From assembly GCA_030734395.1 (NCBI GenBank), contig JAUZTG010000039.1, forward strand, positions 186,001-250,000: DNA of 64,000 bases, read 5' to 3'. Origin of the DNA: Sarocladium kiliense (Eukaryota; Ascomycota; Sordariomycetes; Hypocreales; Sarocladiaceae). This document shows, one piece after another, positions 20,171-31,268 of the stretch. Numbering within the stretch: the first letter of the stretch is position 1; each line of letters opens with the position of its first letter. A program made the position numbers and the translations under genes. Under the pieces are notes generated by a model. That model did not search any database and was not told where the DNA came from. It worked only from the letters and a program-made list of their open reading frames with translations.

Positions 20171-21403
20171 TTAGCGTCCCAAGAGGTCGCCATCGAGGAG
20201 CTTCTGTGCACTTTGGGGATCATAAGGTCCGTTCAAGAAGCTGTCCAAAATAGCATCATCAGGGTTGAGGAAACCGACAAGGAACGGAGGCAATGCCTTG
20301 GTGCATTCGGTAAGCTGATTAATGTTGTTTACACCGAGAAGACTGAGCCGAACGTATGCTCGCGAGTACGCCTTTCACCAGTCAATGTCATTCTATAAGT
20401 CAAGGGGAGGTGATAGACTTACGCCATTCCACGGTGCTTGACCAGTGGCGCCACTGAAAGCTTGCCACGCACCGCTTGTCCTCGAGTCCTTCGACAAAGC
20501 GATATCGCTCTTGAACTTAAAGACACGGGCTGGTGAGTTCGGGTTCGTGGTCTCGCCATAGAACAAGACATCCCAAACACCAGGGGTGCTATCCTGAGGG
20601 TCTCCCGCACGGCTTGGATCAACGAAGCGCTGCTGGCTAGTTGTGTGTGCTCCCACAAGCGCAACGAGTTGGCCTGCGGATAGAGTCTTATCTGCAAAGA
20701 GGCTGATGAGCTTGTCGACGCTGTCGTCGACCGAAGGCAGCAAGCCAGTAGGAGATGCGGTACTTGTGTCTTTGCGGCCAACGAAGGAGCGAACACGAGG
20801 TCCAAGAGGGCAGAGGACCGTGCCGACATTGGCTCCCCATTGGATCAGATCGGCCATGCTGATCCCATAGCTCTTGTACTTGTTGTACCAGGTTCTCATC
20901 TGAGCACAGATTTCCTCAAGACCATCATTCTCGCTTCTGTTCTCGCACTCGTTGGCGAGGATGATTGAGCCATCTGCTCCACCACGGTTGGTGCTCTTCG
21001 ACCAAGTACCGGCATCATGGAATCCCAGACGCACGGCCGCACGTGCAGCGTTGGTGCATCTTCCGGCTGATCCCACCATGGAGAGACGCATCTCATTAGA
21101 GATGTGCTTCCACACGCAACACTTATCCTCAGTGCAAGCCGAAGTGCCAAGTGATGGAATGAGGGTGTAAGTCGAGGTCAGGTCCTCCGGATCACCATCG
21201 CCGACAAGGATACTCTTGATGGCCTTGCCGGTAGCAGTAAGCTGACTGTCACTCAAGGTCTTGAGGTCCCCAATCAGCTCAGTGGACGCCTGTCTGGCAT
21301 CCATCTTGTGCAATTCCTCAAACTGACCTGCCATTCCTGGGTAGCATAGTGCGGGACTGACGCATGCCAGAATGGCACCTAACAGGGGTAGGGACGATCT
21401 CAT
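20171..21403 (-). CDS. Secreted class II (fungal) heme peroxidase
   Basis: Two exons: 21403-20423 and 20371-20171, with a 51-base intron ending in AAG, giving 393 residues. Splicing yields PWNGAYSRAYVRLSLLGVN, restoring the C-terminal part. Signal peptide 1-20. Distal heme pocket Arg125 and His129 (VRLGFHDAGTW); proximal His253 (ALVGAHTTSQQ). Ala replaces the Mn-binding Glu before the distal Arg, and the site of the surface catalytic Trp of lignin peroxidases (before SAH) is Ala (LVALVGAH). It is therefore a generic peroxidase, oxidising low-potential phenols with H2O2, rather than a lignin or manganese peroxidase. A linker of about 65 residues separates the signal peptide from the cysteine-rich start of the domain (CTEDKCC), longer than usual. 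Confidence 0.92.
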
Positions 21404-23128
21404 GGTGTAAGGCTAGTTAAGAATGCTGTAGTAACGATTGGGACACAGCAAAGGGACTTGTGTTCGACGATCACTGGACCCTGAAGGTTGCTTTCTTTGG
21501 AACAGTTTCACTGGGGGAGGATGGTCCTTTTTCAATGCAACCTGCTATGCGTGTGTTCTTATAGAAGTTGATTAATGCCTGATTGTTTTGATCCCACGTT
21601 AAAGTTTCATTCCGTACTTTCCTAAAGATAGTATCAATGCCAGAAGACGCCTGACGAGGTTTCCAGGCCTTCGCCCCGGGGAGTGGGTGACCAGCCGTTC
21701 CGTATCATGTCGGTAGGGCGGCCAAATCATGTCCCTTCACCATTCATGACTGTGGCATTGATTTAAAAGGCTGTTCTCGGCCTATAGTTCAGGCTCCGAT
21801 CCCACGCTTCGGGCAAAGCTGCAAACGAAACCTGCAGAGTGAACGCCTCAGGAGCAAATGGACGAACCCTCTCGTGTCGCTTAATCCGCCGGCCACGGTT
21901 TGATATTGAGTCCAGATTAGGAACAATATCTCGATACTGGGTGAACAGTATTGAACGAAACTCAGCGAGGTTTACGGTGAGCTGAGGGCGGAGAAGGCAA
22001 TATATACAACCAGCCGCATTGCAACAGCAAGACGGCAGAAACACAACAGTGGCGCTTGCACGAGCCAATTGGAAGCGTGCCATTACAGTTGACGTTGCAG
22101 TGCCTATTAATTGTCCGTGCGTCTGATGTAGGCCGCGCATATCGCTCCTTGTTATTCGGTCCTTGATTTAAAGACTTGCAAGTTCCCATGGTTCATGGAC
22201 CGCGCCTAGACCCGGTAGAAAAGATCGGCTGGCAAAGTGAACAGCTACAACAGGCGAATTGACCTGTGGCTGGCCGCCACGAGGTTTCACGAGAGTTGAT
22301 CTCGACTTGGATCTCTTGGCTAGTTTCACAATCCTGATTGCCGATCCAATGACCCGAACGCAAGCGATTGTGTGGCTGATCAGCCGTCTGATCTCGCGAT
22401 CTTGCGGACCTCACTCTTTATTGCTTTTTCGCTGGCTGTAAATGGCTTATCATTACACAGAATCAAGGTTGTGGTATATTGAGGCGGCTAAATTGCAACA
22501 TTTCGTGAAGTTTCCTTGTAAGCTTGTAAGCGCTAGACTTCCCGCTCAACCATGAATTGTCCCGTCTTCCACATGACTTGCTGACCGGAATCGCCTTTCG
22601 GTTGCTCGTATGGCAAACGTTAATGGAGTCAACCTCATCTGCTATTGGTGGGAGAATTGCTCTGAAGTTGATAGTGAATGACAGCCGCGCACGGCTTGAA
22701 GACTTCTAATACGAATCTTGTCTCTTAACTGACTTTCCCACGACGGCAAAAAGAGGACCAGTCGTGCAACATCCTCAATGTATGTGAACAAATTTGTTGA
22801 ATCTGAGAGTGGCTGCAAAACTGTCTCGAACGTGCAAAGACATAGAAGTTAAGACAAAACTAGGGGCGATTGAATGGTTGCTGCCCAGCAGCGTCTAGCC
22901 GTGCCTCTGTGTGTTCTTCTGAACAAGATGTTGGATTGCCGACAATCGCGGGCAACTGTTTCATTTTGTTCGCAATGCTCGGGAAACTACATCAAATTCT
23001 CCAAAGGCTATCCTTGTAACTGTCAGCCTGGAGGATGCGACCGACGGCCTCCAGTCACCTTGCTACGTAGGAAAACCGTAGACATTTCCCATTCGAGCAG
23101 TTCTTCACCTTCTCATCTTCAAGTCGAT
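21404..23128. other. Divergent intergenic region, peroxidase / serine hydrolase
   Basis: About 1.7 kb with the peroxidase promoter on the left. The hydrolase frame is open back to an ATG at 22874, so the right end may be coding if that start is used. No other feature was recognised; small frames here lack domains. Confidence 0.45.
21558..21563 (-). promoter_or_regulatory. TATA-like element of the peroxidase gene
   Basis: TATAAG on the minus strand, 155 bases before the peroxidase start codon at 21403. Inferred from position. Confidence 0.45.
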
Positions 23129-24022
23129 ATGGACTTTCCTCCACCTTTAGTAGTGCCGCCGTTTGCCGGAGCTCATGAGCTGACGTTCATTCTTCTCCAT
23201 GGCCGTGGCTCTCAAGGCGAGATCTTTGGCCCAGCTCTTCTCGACTCACCAATTGTACCATCCTCTAATACCGATCATCACGAGACAGCATGCCTAGTCA
23301 TAGCATTTCCAAAAGCGAGATTCGTATTCCCTACAGCGCCGAGACGACGCGCGACACTTTACAAAAGGGCATTGACTCGACAGTGGTTTGACAATTGGGA
23401 CCTTGTTCCACCAGCCACCGAACAGGAGTATCTTCATATAGATGGTTTGCGCGAGTCGGTCCGCTACATTCACGCACTTTGGAGGAGTGAGATGTTGCTT
23501 GTGCCAGGTGGTGCCAATAATGTCATAATTGGCGGCCTCAGTCAAGGCTGCGCAGCCAGTCTCATCTCGCTACTTCTATGGGACGGGCCTCCATTTGCAG
23601 CAGTCTTTGGCATGTGCGGCTGGTTACCTTTTGCCGAGAGGCTCAAGGAGCAGCTCCATAGCACCGAAGACCCTGACAACTTCGACCCATTTGATAGCCA
23701 GAACATTAGTTCATCTGAAAACCAAGAGTCTGCACAGGACCGGGCGTTGTTTTGGCTCCAGGAGGAGATCATGGGGTTTCGAGCCTCAAGGGAGTGTAGC
23801 TACGCGCAGACGCCAATATTTTTGGGTCATGGAGATCTCGACGAAAAGGTCAGCATTGTATTGGGGCGGACAGCAGCCGAGATATTAGAGGAGCTTGGGG
23901 CGGTCACTCAGTTCAGATCGTACCATGGCCAGGGCCACTGGTACTCGCCGGGGTTGCTGCGCGATGTTGTAGACTTTCTTTTGATCCAACTCGCCCAAAG
24001 AACAGACTATCATAACTCCTGA
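23129..24022 (+). CDS. Alpha/beta hydrolase, acyl-protein thioesterase / carboxylesterase type
   Basis: A single exon. From the ATG at 23129 the protein has 297 residues. The oxyanion-loop HGRGS lies at about 24-28, the nucleophile Ser138 in GGLSQG, the likely Asp at 236 or 238 (LGHGDLDEKV) and His270 (GQGHWYSP). This is the Abhydrolase_2 fold of acyl-protein thioesterases and carboxylesterases. The frame also has an ATG at 22874 that would add 85 residues, including a cysteine-rich patch with C-x2-C and C-x-C pairs. I prefer the later start because homologous sequence begins there. No secretion signal; probably cytosolic. Confidence 0.8.
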   Translation: MDFPPPLVVPPFAGAHELTFILLHGRGSQGEIFGPALLDSPIVPSSNTDHHETACLVIAFPKARFVFPTAPRRRATLYKRALTRQWFDNWDLVPPATEQEYLHIDGLRESVRYIHALWRSEMLLVPGGANNVIIGGLSQGCAASLISLLLWDGPPFAAVFGMCGWLPFAERLKEQLHSTEDPDNFDPFDSQNISSSENQESAQDRALFWLQEEIMGFRASRECSYAQTPIFLGHGDLDEKVSIVLGRTAAEILEELGAVTQFRSYHGQGHWYSPGLLRDVVDFLLIQLAQRTDYHNS

Positions 24023-24364
24023 GCTGCAGAGTGTCAAGGGAAGTGAGCTAGCATAACTATTCAATGCCATCAGAGAAGATAGATGATAGGCCACTGATAA
24101 CAGCGGAGGTACTCAGGACAAGGCGTCCTGTGCCCAACAAGTTAGGTTGGATAAATATGCGTTGGTGATGCCGCCTGAACATCATGTGGAGAGAGGTCGG
24201 AAGGCCAAGTTAGCGTGGCCATCCTTTGTCCGTTCAAATTAGGAAGAATTGATCATAAATTCTTCAAGGGTATCTTTGTACATCAGTGACAGTGGCACTT
24301 TCATCCAAACGCCAATGAAGGACGTCCTTGTCCATCTCCCATCCTCACCATCTTGGCCATTGCT
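24023..24364. other. Convergent intergenic region
   Basis: 342 bases between the 3' ends of the hydrolase gene and FIP1. Nothing recognised beyond presumed 3' untranslated sequence. Confidence 0.5.
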
Positions 24365-25529
24365 TCAATATCGTCTCCCACGACCACGGCCCCCGAAGCC
24401 TCTTCCACCTCCACCTTGGCCACCCATGTGTTGGTCATAACCGAAGCCACCCTGGTTTCCACCATAGCCGCCTCCAAAATTCTGTCCTTGGTTGCCCTGG
24501 CCGCCTTGACCGCCTTGCATACCCGCCATCATGGCGTTCATCTGGTTCGGGTCCATTTGGCTTGGATCCATGCCAGATGCCATCATCTGTTGCATCATAG
24601 CCTGCATTTCTGGAGGCATGTTATCCATCCCAGGCATCGCGCCAGCGGCAGCGTTGTTGCCAGCACCCGCACCTCCTGGCATCCCCATGCCGCCCATCAT
24701 CATCATGTTGAAGTCGTCCATCATCTTCTTGTTCATGTCTCCGCCGAACTCTGCACGAACAGACTCCTGCTTGGCAGCATAGAGAGCCCAGGTGAATTCA
24801 TCGAAGCCGTAGTTGAAGTAGTCGCTGATATCAGTGCCAGGTTTTCGCCACGGTTTCTCGTTATCTGGAAGATCTACTAGTGTGTTAATGACGACTTCTA
24901 AGCTCTAGAGAGGATGCCAAGAATCCGTACCTTCATCGATGTTGACCTGGGTGATAGGCTTCCCTGCTGACGGGTAAACAGGGTCCGCATTGATGTCAAT
25001 CGTCGACTTCGAGGCGGCTTCCGCAGCCTTATCCGCACTAGGTGCGGCTATGTTGCTCGTGGGTGAGGTCTTCGTTTCGCTCTCTTGCTTCGTTGGGGTC
25101 GGTTTCGATGGCGCATCTGTAGAAGTTGATCTTTGAGGAATATTCCGGATCTCGCTGTACTTTGGTTGCCTAGCAGGGTAGCATGTCAGTCTCCCCTGTG
25201 CACATCGACCAGATAGTGCAGTGGCAAGAGCACGTACTGTGGCGGTGGTTGCGCGGTAGTGCCATCCTTGCGCTCGGTGATGATGTCAACGTCCTAATGA
25301 AACAAGTCAGTGTGAAGTCGTACACGGTGTTGCTTCAGGATCATACCGAGTCACTGTCTTCCTCATCATCATCCTCATCCATTGCAGCATCGCCCTCGTC
25401 CTCCTCTTCTCCCTCCTCTAGGTCGTCGGGCTTCTTAGCAGACGTCTTGTCCTTCTCTGCTTCTCCATTTTTGGTGTCAAGTTCGGACTCCTCGGGCCCG
25501 TAGAGATCATCATCATCGTCCATATCCAT
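24365..25529 (-). CDS. FIP1: Fip1, subunit of the mRNA cleavage and polyadenylation factor
   Basis: Four exons: 25529-25347, 25293-25238, 25169-24931 and 24876-24365, giving 329 residues. The N-terminal third is acidic (runs of Asp and Glu). The Fip1 signature KPWRKPGTDISDYFNYGFDE is complete, followed by FTWALYAAKQESVRAEFGG. The C-terminus is rich in Met, then Gly/Gln, and ends in RGRGRRY, an RGG-like RNA-binding tail. Fip1 tethers poly(A) polymerase to the 3'-end processing machinery in the nucleus. The gene is divergent from NUP49 with 332 bases between the starts. All splice junctions use GT-AG and restore the conserved frame. Confidence 0.92.
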
Positions 25530-25861
25530 GATTGCGGCACTTGAGCGTCTTGGGAATGATACTGAAGCTTGCTCGTTGCAGTTATCAGCGAAATGGATGG
25601 TTCAATGGCTGAAAGACATGTATGGTGAAAGAGCTCCAAGCTTGCGAACGGTACGTACCTATCCAATTGTAGATCAGCAGCCCGGTGTTTTGCCGCAGCG
25701 CAGCTGTTGCAGGGTAGCTCGACCCTTCCGATCAGCTTCGCGCGTGCCTCAGTCGCGCCTGGAGACCAGCGCAAAAAGTCGGCGTCGCAACAATAGACAA
25801 GGGAGACGCTGGAGCCACCCGAGTCACTCGCACTATTTAAAAGCGGGCGAAGCAGTTCCTG
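25530..25861. promoter_or_regulatory. Bidirectional promoter between FIP1 and NUP49
   Basis: 332 bases between two divergent start codons. No TATA box. Both genes serve mRNA maturation or export, so co-expression from a shared promoter is plausible but inferred. Confidence 0.55.
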
Positions 25862-27597
25862 ATGTCTTTGTTCCGCTCAGCAAGCGGGCCTGGTGGTCTT
25901 TCCATCAACACAGGTGCTGCCAATTCACTGTAAGCTCTTCTCCTCTCCTTCATAACCCAAGCCCAAGCTCCGAAGTACGCTTCAAGCTCCCGTTTGTGAG
26001 ACATTGCGAGCTTTGGTCGTCACTTTCACTCCTCTACATTCTTTATTGGATCTTGTCCATCTAACGACTTCGCATCTGCAGTGCTCCACCTGCATCACAA
26101 CCTGCCAACACTGGGGGTCTATTCGGCTCAAGCTCTGCAACCGCAGCGACAACCTCAGCTCCAGCTACAGCAGCTCCTGCGATGACTTCCACGGGGACCG
26201 GCCTCTTCGGTGGTGCCCAGAAAACAGGGACTGGGCTCTTCGGCGCATCAGCGACGGCCAATCCTGCCCCTGCAACTGGAGGCTTGTTCGGTGGCGGTAG
26301 TGCTGCAACAACCCAGCAGGCGCCGAAGTTGGGTGGCAGTCTCTTCGGCAACACACAGCAGAATGCCGCGACGGGTGCGGGAACGAGTACTGGCGGCGGC
26401 CTCTTCGGGAACGCGAACAACGCCGGCCAACAGCAGCAAGGGACGACGGGTGGTGGCCTTTTCGGCCAAGCGCAAAACAACCAGCAGCAACAGCAGTCAA
26501 CGGGAGGGGGGCTCTTCGGGCAGACACAGAACAACCAGCAACCACAGCAATCCACAGGAGGAGGACTTTTCGGTTCTTCGACAGCTCCGAACAACCAGTC
26601 AGGCACAACAGGTGGAGGCCTGTTCGGACAACCAAGCGGAGGTCTACTGTAAGACATCCACCCGATCCTAACATCTCACATACCTCCCTCCAACTCCCCG
26701 AATCCTTCCCTCAGCACACTTGTGAATGTTCAAGGGCTGACACACCTCTGCAGAGGTCAAAATCAACAGCAACAAATGCAGCAATCCAACAACGCCTCGG
26801 TGTCGGCTGTCCAGGTCAACTACGATAATCTTCGACCGAGATCCCGCTTCGATGATCTCGCAAAGCCCGTCCAAGACGAAATCGCCCTAATCGACAAAGG
26901 TATCCAACGCGTTATCAAGATGAAGGACGAGATTGGCGAGTTCATGCCGCAGCATGAGCGAGATATCGACCAGCTCGGTCGTGATGTCAAATTCGTGGAG
27001 AGCAAGTTCCGTTCAGTGCAAGTCGCTCTCCATCGAGACGTGCAGACTGTCAAGACCTTGCAAGATATGACGAAGAAGAACATTGCCGACGCGCAGCTCT
27101 CCTTCAAGGCCACCGACAACCTCAAGCTCCCAACACACTACCACACAACCGGTCTCTTCGCGACAACACCCTCAGGCGGACCACCACCAGAGACAAGAAG
27201 CAACGCCACTGGTGCTGGCGGCGACTCATCAGCCTCGGCCACGCATGCCAGCGCACAAGACCTCATCACCTACTTTAACCGCGTCTGCGACAATGTCGAG
27301 AAGTACAAGCGTAGACTGGACGAGTACCGAAGCGAGATCGAGCGCGATATGCCTGGCGTTGAGCATGGTTTGTACGAGCAAATCCGAGCATTCAGAGACC
27401 GCAATGCGAGCGCCGCAGCAGCTGCTGCAGCGGGAGGTGTACAGGATCAGCTCGGACAGGTTCTGTCTGCGCTAAGGGAACTGGGTAACGCCATCATCGG
27501 GCAGGCGGGTCAGATCGCTGATACCAGGGAGAAGCTGTCAAGGCTGCAGGCTGGTATTATAGACAGCGGCGTGTATGCGGCTGGGCTTACGGCGTGA
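25862..27597 (+). CDS. NUP49: Nucleoporin Nup49 (GLFG repeat FG-nucleoporin)
   Basis: Three exons: 25862-25929, 26082-26648 and 26754-27597, giving 492 residues. The start MSLFRSASGPGGLSINTGAA is supplied by the first short exon. Residues about 30-210 hold roughly ten GLFG repeats separated by Gln/Asn/Thr-rich spacers. The C-terminal 270 residues carry the coiled-coil region (YDNLRPRSRFDDLAKPVQDE onwards) shared by Nup49 and vertebrate p58/p45. In the central channel it partners with Nsp1 and Nup57 and binds transport receptors. An Ala run (residues near 430) interrupts the last helix. The call rests on the domain order and the GLFG motif. Confidence 0.9.
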
Positions 27598-27849
27598 GAA
27601 CAAGCTGTGGACTGAAAAGGCAAAGAGGCATTTGACATGTGAGCGAGCCTGAGGCGTAGGAATCACGATTCGGGGAGCATGTATGAGTTTCTCCAGCTGG
27701 TGTATCAGGAAATCATGGAATTAGACACTCGACATTGCCGTCACCATTGTCAAAGACATGTCAATTGGTGAACCGTCATTTTGTGTCCTTCATGGGTATC
27801 AAGTCGCCTGTAAGACGCCTTCGTGGCGTCAATCGTACAATCGTCCCTC

Positions 27850-28805
27850 CTAATATGTGCCTTCTCCATCATCTCCATCTCCATAGTCATCGCCCATTTC
27901 ATCTCCGTTATCGAAGTAGTTCTCCGCATCGTAATCTCCAGCGTCCTCATCATCGTACGCTTCGTCCTCTTCTTCCTCCTCCACAACTTCTTCTTCGTCT
28001 ATTTCTGCTCCTTCCTCTATTTCCTCCTCTTTCAGAGCATTGAGCTTCTCCAGTGCAGACTTTCCACCAGCCGCAGGGGTGTCCAGGCCCTCCTCGTCGA
28101 AAAACTCGCCCTCCCCTTCGAGGAGTTGAGTGTCGTCTTCCACCATACCAAATGCAACCTCAGCACTGGGTAGTGCGTCCACTCTGCTCAACTCCAGTCT
28201 TCTTTTCTTTCTCGGTCCCAATGGATCATTATTTGCGGCTCTAGCTGGTGTCGCATCGATGGTATCCAGAAGCTCCTCCGGAAACAGCTCCCGACATATT
28301 GGTCTCCGCGCCCAATCTGGCAGCCCGCGTTCTTCTCTAACGTAACGTTGGGAGAATGCTGGCATGGAGGTGAAAGGGTCGAGGGAAGCCTTGTTTTTTA
28401 TGCTGTAAAGGGCATTCCGCTGCTCTTGGCCGTACAGCTTTCGCGGGGCAGTGGGGTCGAGGAGGAGGGTACGTTTTGAGGTGTAAAGAGGAGAGGCATG
28501 AATTTGATGTCGGAGGAGTAGAAAGTGTTGTGTTGCCCTCTTCTCGGTTTCGGATAGCATTCGCGGCGTCGGCACGGCGTAGGGCTGATCCTCAGTCAGT
28601 CAAAGACGTCTTCGAGCTCCGGCCATTGATCGGCCAAAGAACGTGTTGCAAGCATAGCGCCTGAAGAAAGATTTAGACATACCGGAAACAGCTCAGTAGG
28701 ACGTGCATCAGGCTCCTCTCCCGTATCCCAGGACAGTTGTGGTCGACCTCCTCTCCCGCCGCCTCTCCCACCACGGCCACCTCCTCTTGCGCCTCCTCTT
28801 GACAT
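27850..28805 (-). CDS. RPC31: RNA polymerase III subunit C31 (Rpc31)
   Basis: Two exons: 28805-28683 and 28584-27850, with a 98-base intron, giving 285 residues. The N-terminus is an RGG-type block (MSRGGARGGGRGG...). The middle contains segments typical of the family, such as SLDPFTSMPAFSQRYVREE and RRPICRELFPEELL. The last 80 residues are strongly acidic, as in yeast Rpc31, which acts in initiation by polymerase III within the Rpc82-Rpc34-Rpc31 subcomplex. It lies tail-to-tail with NUP49, 252 bases apart. The RGG block at the N-terminus is more extended than I would expect. Confidence 0.82.
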
Positions 28806-31268
28806 CGTGGCCCAATCTGCACAGCCGTGCCACTAGCAAAGACCAAGTTTGGAAGATCAGACGCGAGTGGAATCACGTCACTGAGCGCTTCGATCGAAGG
28901 CTGTTCCTTGGTGCTGGGCGCAAAACCTGCCAAATGACCAAAGTCAAAAAGTTGCTTGTAGTTAAGAAGTTGAGAGTCACAAAAAAGTGGCGGGGCCGAC
29001 TCAGCGCTTGATACCGCTGTTGGCGCCCCAATTCCGCATTCCAGGCCAGGCCACTCTGCGCCTGCTCACCTTGCCTACCCTGCAGATGACTTACACGACA
29101 CATCAAGTAATGGTCATCGTACAAGTTGAACCTGGCATGGACGGGAATGCGTCGTCTGAAGATTTAAATGAGGTAAATGCACGAGGGCGCACGAGCTTGT
29201 GTTACGGGCGTATCATGGAAGACATACTTGTTGGTGGAGGATATTGTTTCGACCGCGCGCATGCTTAACGAACACAGCCCACAAACATGCATGTTGCGAG
29301 TTTATAGATATCATTATCTGAATTGAACAGACTTGATGCTAGAATTCATAAATACAAGGAAACCAAAAACGCTGCTGATGCTTTTGCGGCCAGCGTTTCC
29401 CACAACCATCATCAAGAAAGCAAGACTCATAACAAATAAGCTTTCAGAACGCCCTGGCTGAAGTAAACCTTCCCTCCAAGCGCTGCAGTGTACAGCCAAA
29501 TGCGATAGCAGCCTCCTTTGAGGTTGAACATGTATTTGTATCTAGACGGCTTAGCAGCTCCATCTGGTCCAAGGACTGTCCGCAGAAGGCATGGTGCCGA
29601 CGCTCTGATTGCAAGCGCCATAGCTAGAAGCGTAGCCCATACGCATAGCCAGGGGACGAGTGTCCACCTGACTGGCACTTGTATTGAGATTGGCAGTTGG
29701 TTGAGAGTAGAAGGCTTTGCCACCAATCCATGAGCCACTGACACAAGGTGTAACAGTAGTAGAGACCACAGTGCTGCCCCGGTAGCTGCTTTTGACAGGA
29801 CTAGCAGTGTGAGGTGTGCTGGTGCAGCCAGGTCTAAGCTGGGCTGCATCCCTGCGGGAGCGCATATGTGGATTGTAAGGGTGATTGTAGTTATATTTGA
29901 CCTGCTTCTTGGACTTGCCAGACTCACTGTAGCCAAAGCAGCCACAGAAGAGAGAGCGCAAGAAGCCCACCCTGAAAACTTGATGAGCGTTTGCTTGACT
30001 GTACGTGCGTTTGTTTGTTCAGAGTCCAAAGAACTGCTGAGCAAGAGAAGCAGCTGCTTTCAAGAGAGACTGACTGGCTGAGGTCTGAGAACTGGAAGTA
30101 GAGGATGAATCAAAATATATTTGTTTGGTAGCTGAGAAGCAGCTGATATCTGTGAGATGCAGATGAGGTGAAGAAGTCTTTCAACGTGTGTCTGATGGCC
30201 TGAGCCTTGCAGCTTAATGCAGTCTATTTGCTTGACTTGCTGTTCAGGAAGAAGAAAGTGAGATGTAAGAAGGATGGAGAAAATCAGAAAATGGGATTCC
30301 ATCTGGGAAGAGGGCGTCCTTTTAAAGTCGACCGTTGGAAAACCGTTGCTCTCCCAAACTTCCGCAATGTCCAAGGTTGGGACTTCAAGTGCATACTTGG
30401 ACCCTTGCAACTCACAATTGGTGGATGTTTTGGCAAACATGATCCAAACTCACGACTCAGTCATCTAAACTCACCACTAACTGGCGAACAAAGAGACATA
30501 GTGTAGAATATGCACACTTTGTTGGAAGGATAGATGAACATACTTTTTGAGCAGCTCACCCTCACGATCAATTTACTCTCAAGCGCGCAAAACCAGCTCG
30601 AGACGCTCGAGCCCTACTCTAATGACTTTGTAGCTTGGGAGCTTCTGTCCGCCACCTTTAATTTGCATGACCTTCAAGTTCTGGCCTGGTCAACTAAACC
30701 TCGGTTGGAAAATGTCAAATCGTACTTCAGTTCTGCCTAGTTTGGAGTTGCAGGGAGGGCGGAAGTGCTCCATTGACCGGACTCCATTGGACCTGATTAC
30801 TCAAATTAGCACCGACAAGAATTCTGATGACTATTATGAAGCAGCGGAACCTATTAGTTATCATTTGGGGGTTGATGTCGGACGGCTGCAGAACCAGGGC
30901 TGTTCGGGAAACGGACTGTCGTTGATGCAAGCTCATTAATAATAGCAAAAGTGCAAGAGCTTTGTGACGCCAACCTCAAACCAATGTTTTCTATGTTGAC
31001 TTGTTCTCATAACCCTAAACGCGATCACGACTCCATGCTTCGCGCGGCGTATCTCAGATGTCCGAACACCGGGCCCATGCCTTCTACGACACTCGCTTTT
31101 CCGAAAGAGGAAAATGAACTTGTAGAGCCCTGAGGCACAACAGCTTCCCGACCAATACGCTGGAATGACCATGGGCACGAATCAACAGGTATAAGAAACG
31201 ACTTCCAGTGACAATTTGAGGAGTCAAGCAGTTCAAACATCTGCACTGCTGCACTTGGTAAGCCTACA
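28806..31268. other. 2.5 kb region with one doubtful small gene
   Basis: Lies between the RPC31 start (leftward) and the eight-exon epimerase gene. The only coding candidate is the frame at 29551-29970, minus strand, listed separately. The 30100-31250 part is comparatively AT-rich, and its frames are short and lack domains. No repeat or RNA gene was recognised. Confidence 0.45.
29551..29970 (-). CDS. Doubtful small protein, possibly lipid-anchored
   Basis: An open frame of 139 codons whose product begins GFLRSLFCGCFGYSESGKSK, which would resemble an N-myristoylated and palmitoylated membrane anchor, followed by a Ser/Thr/Tyr-rich body. The frame has no ATG at that point (GTG at 29970); an intron acceptor (TTTTCAG) lies just upstream, so a short first exon could supply the start. 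I could not locate it. A TATA-like ATATAT lies near 30115 on the same strand. An in-frame ATG occurs only at 29865. Not a recognised family; low confidence. Confidence 0.25.
   Translation of the reverse strand: MGFLRSLFCGCFGYSESGKSKKQVKYNYNHPYNPHMRSRRDAAQLRPGCTSTPHTASPVKSSYRGSTVVSTTVTPCVSGSWIGGKAFYSQPTANLNTSASQVDTRPLAMRMGYASSYGACNQSVGTMPSADSPWTRWSC

Noticed and set aside
26061..26657. Proline-rich frame antisense to the NUP49 repeats
   Set aside because: It reads the GLFG-repeat DNA backwards; the regular Pro pattern comes from the Gly codons on the real strand.
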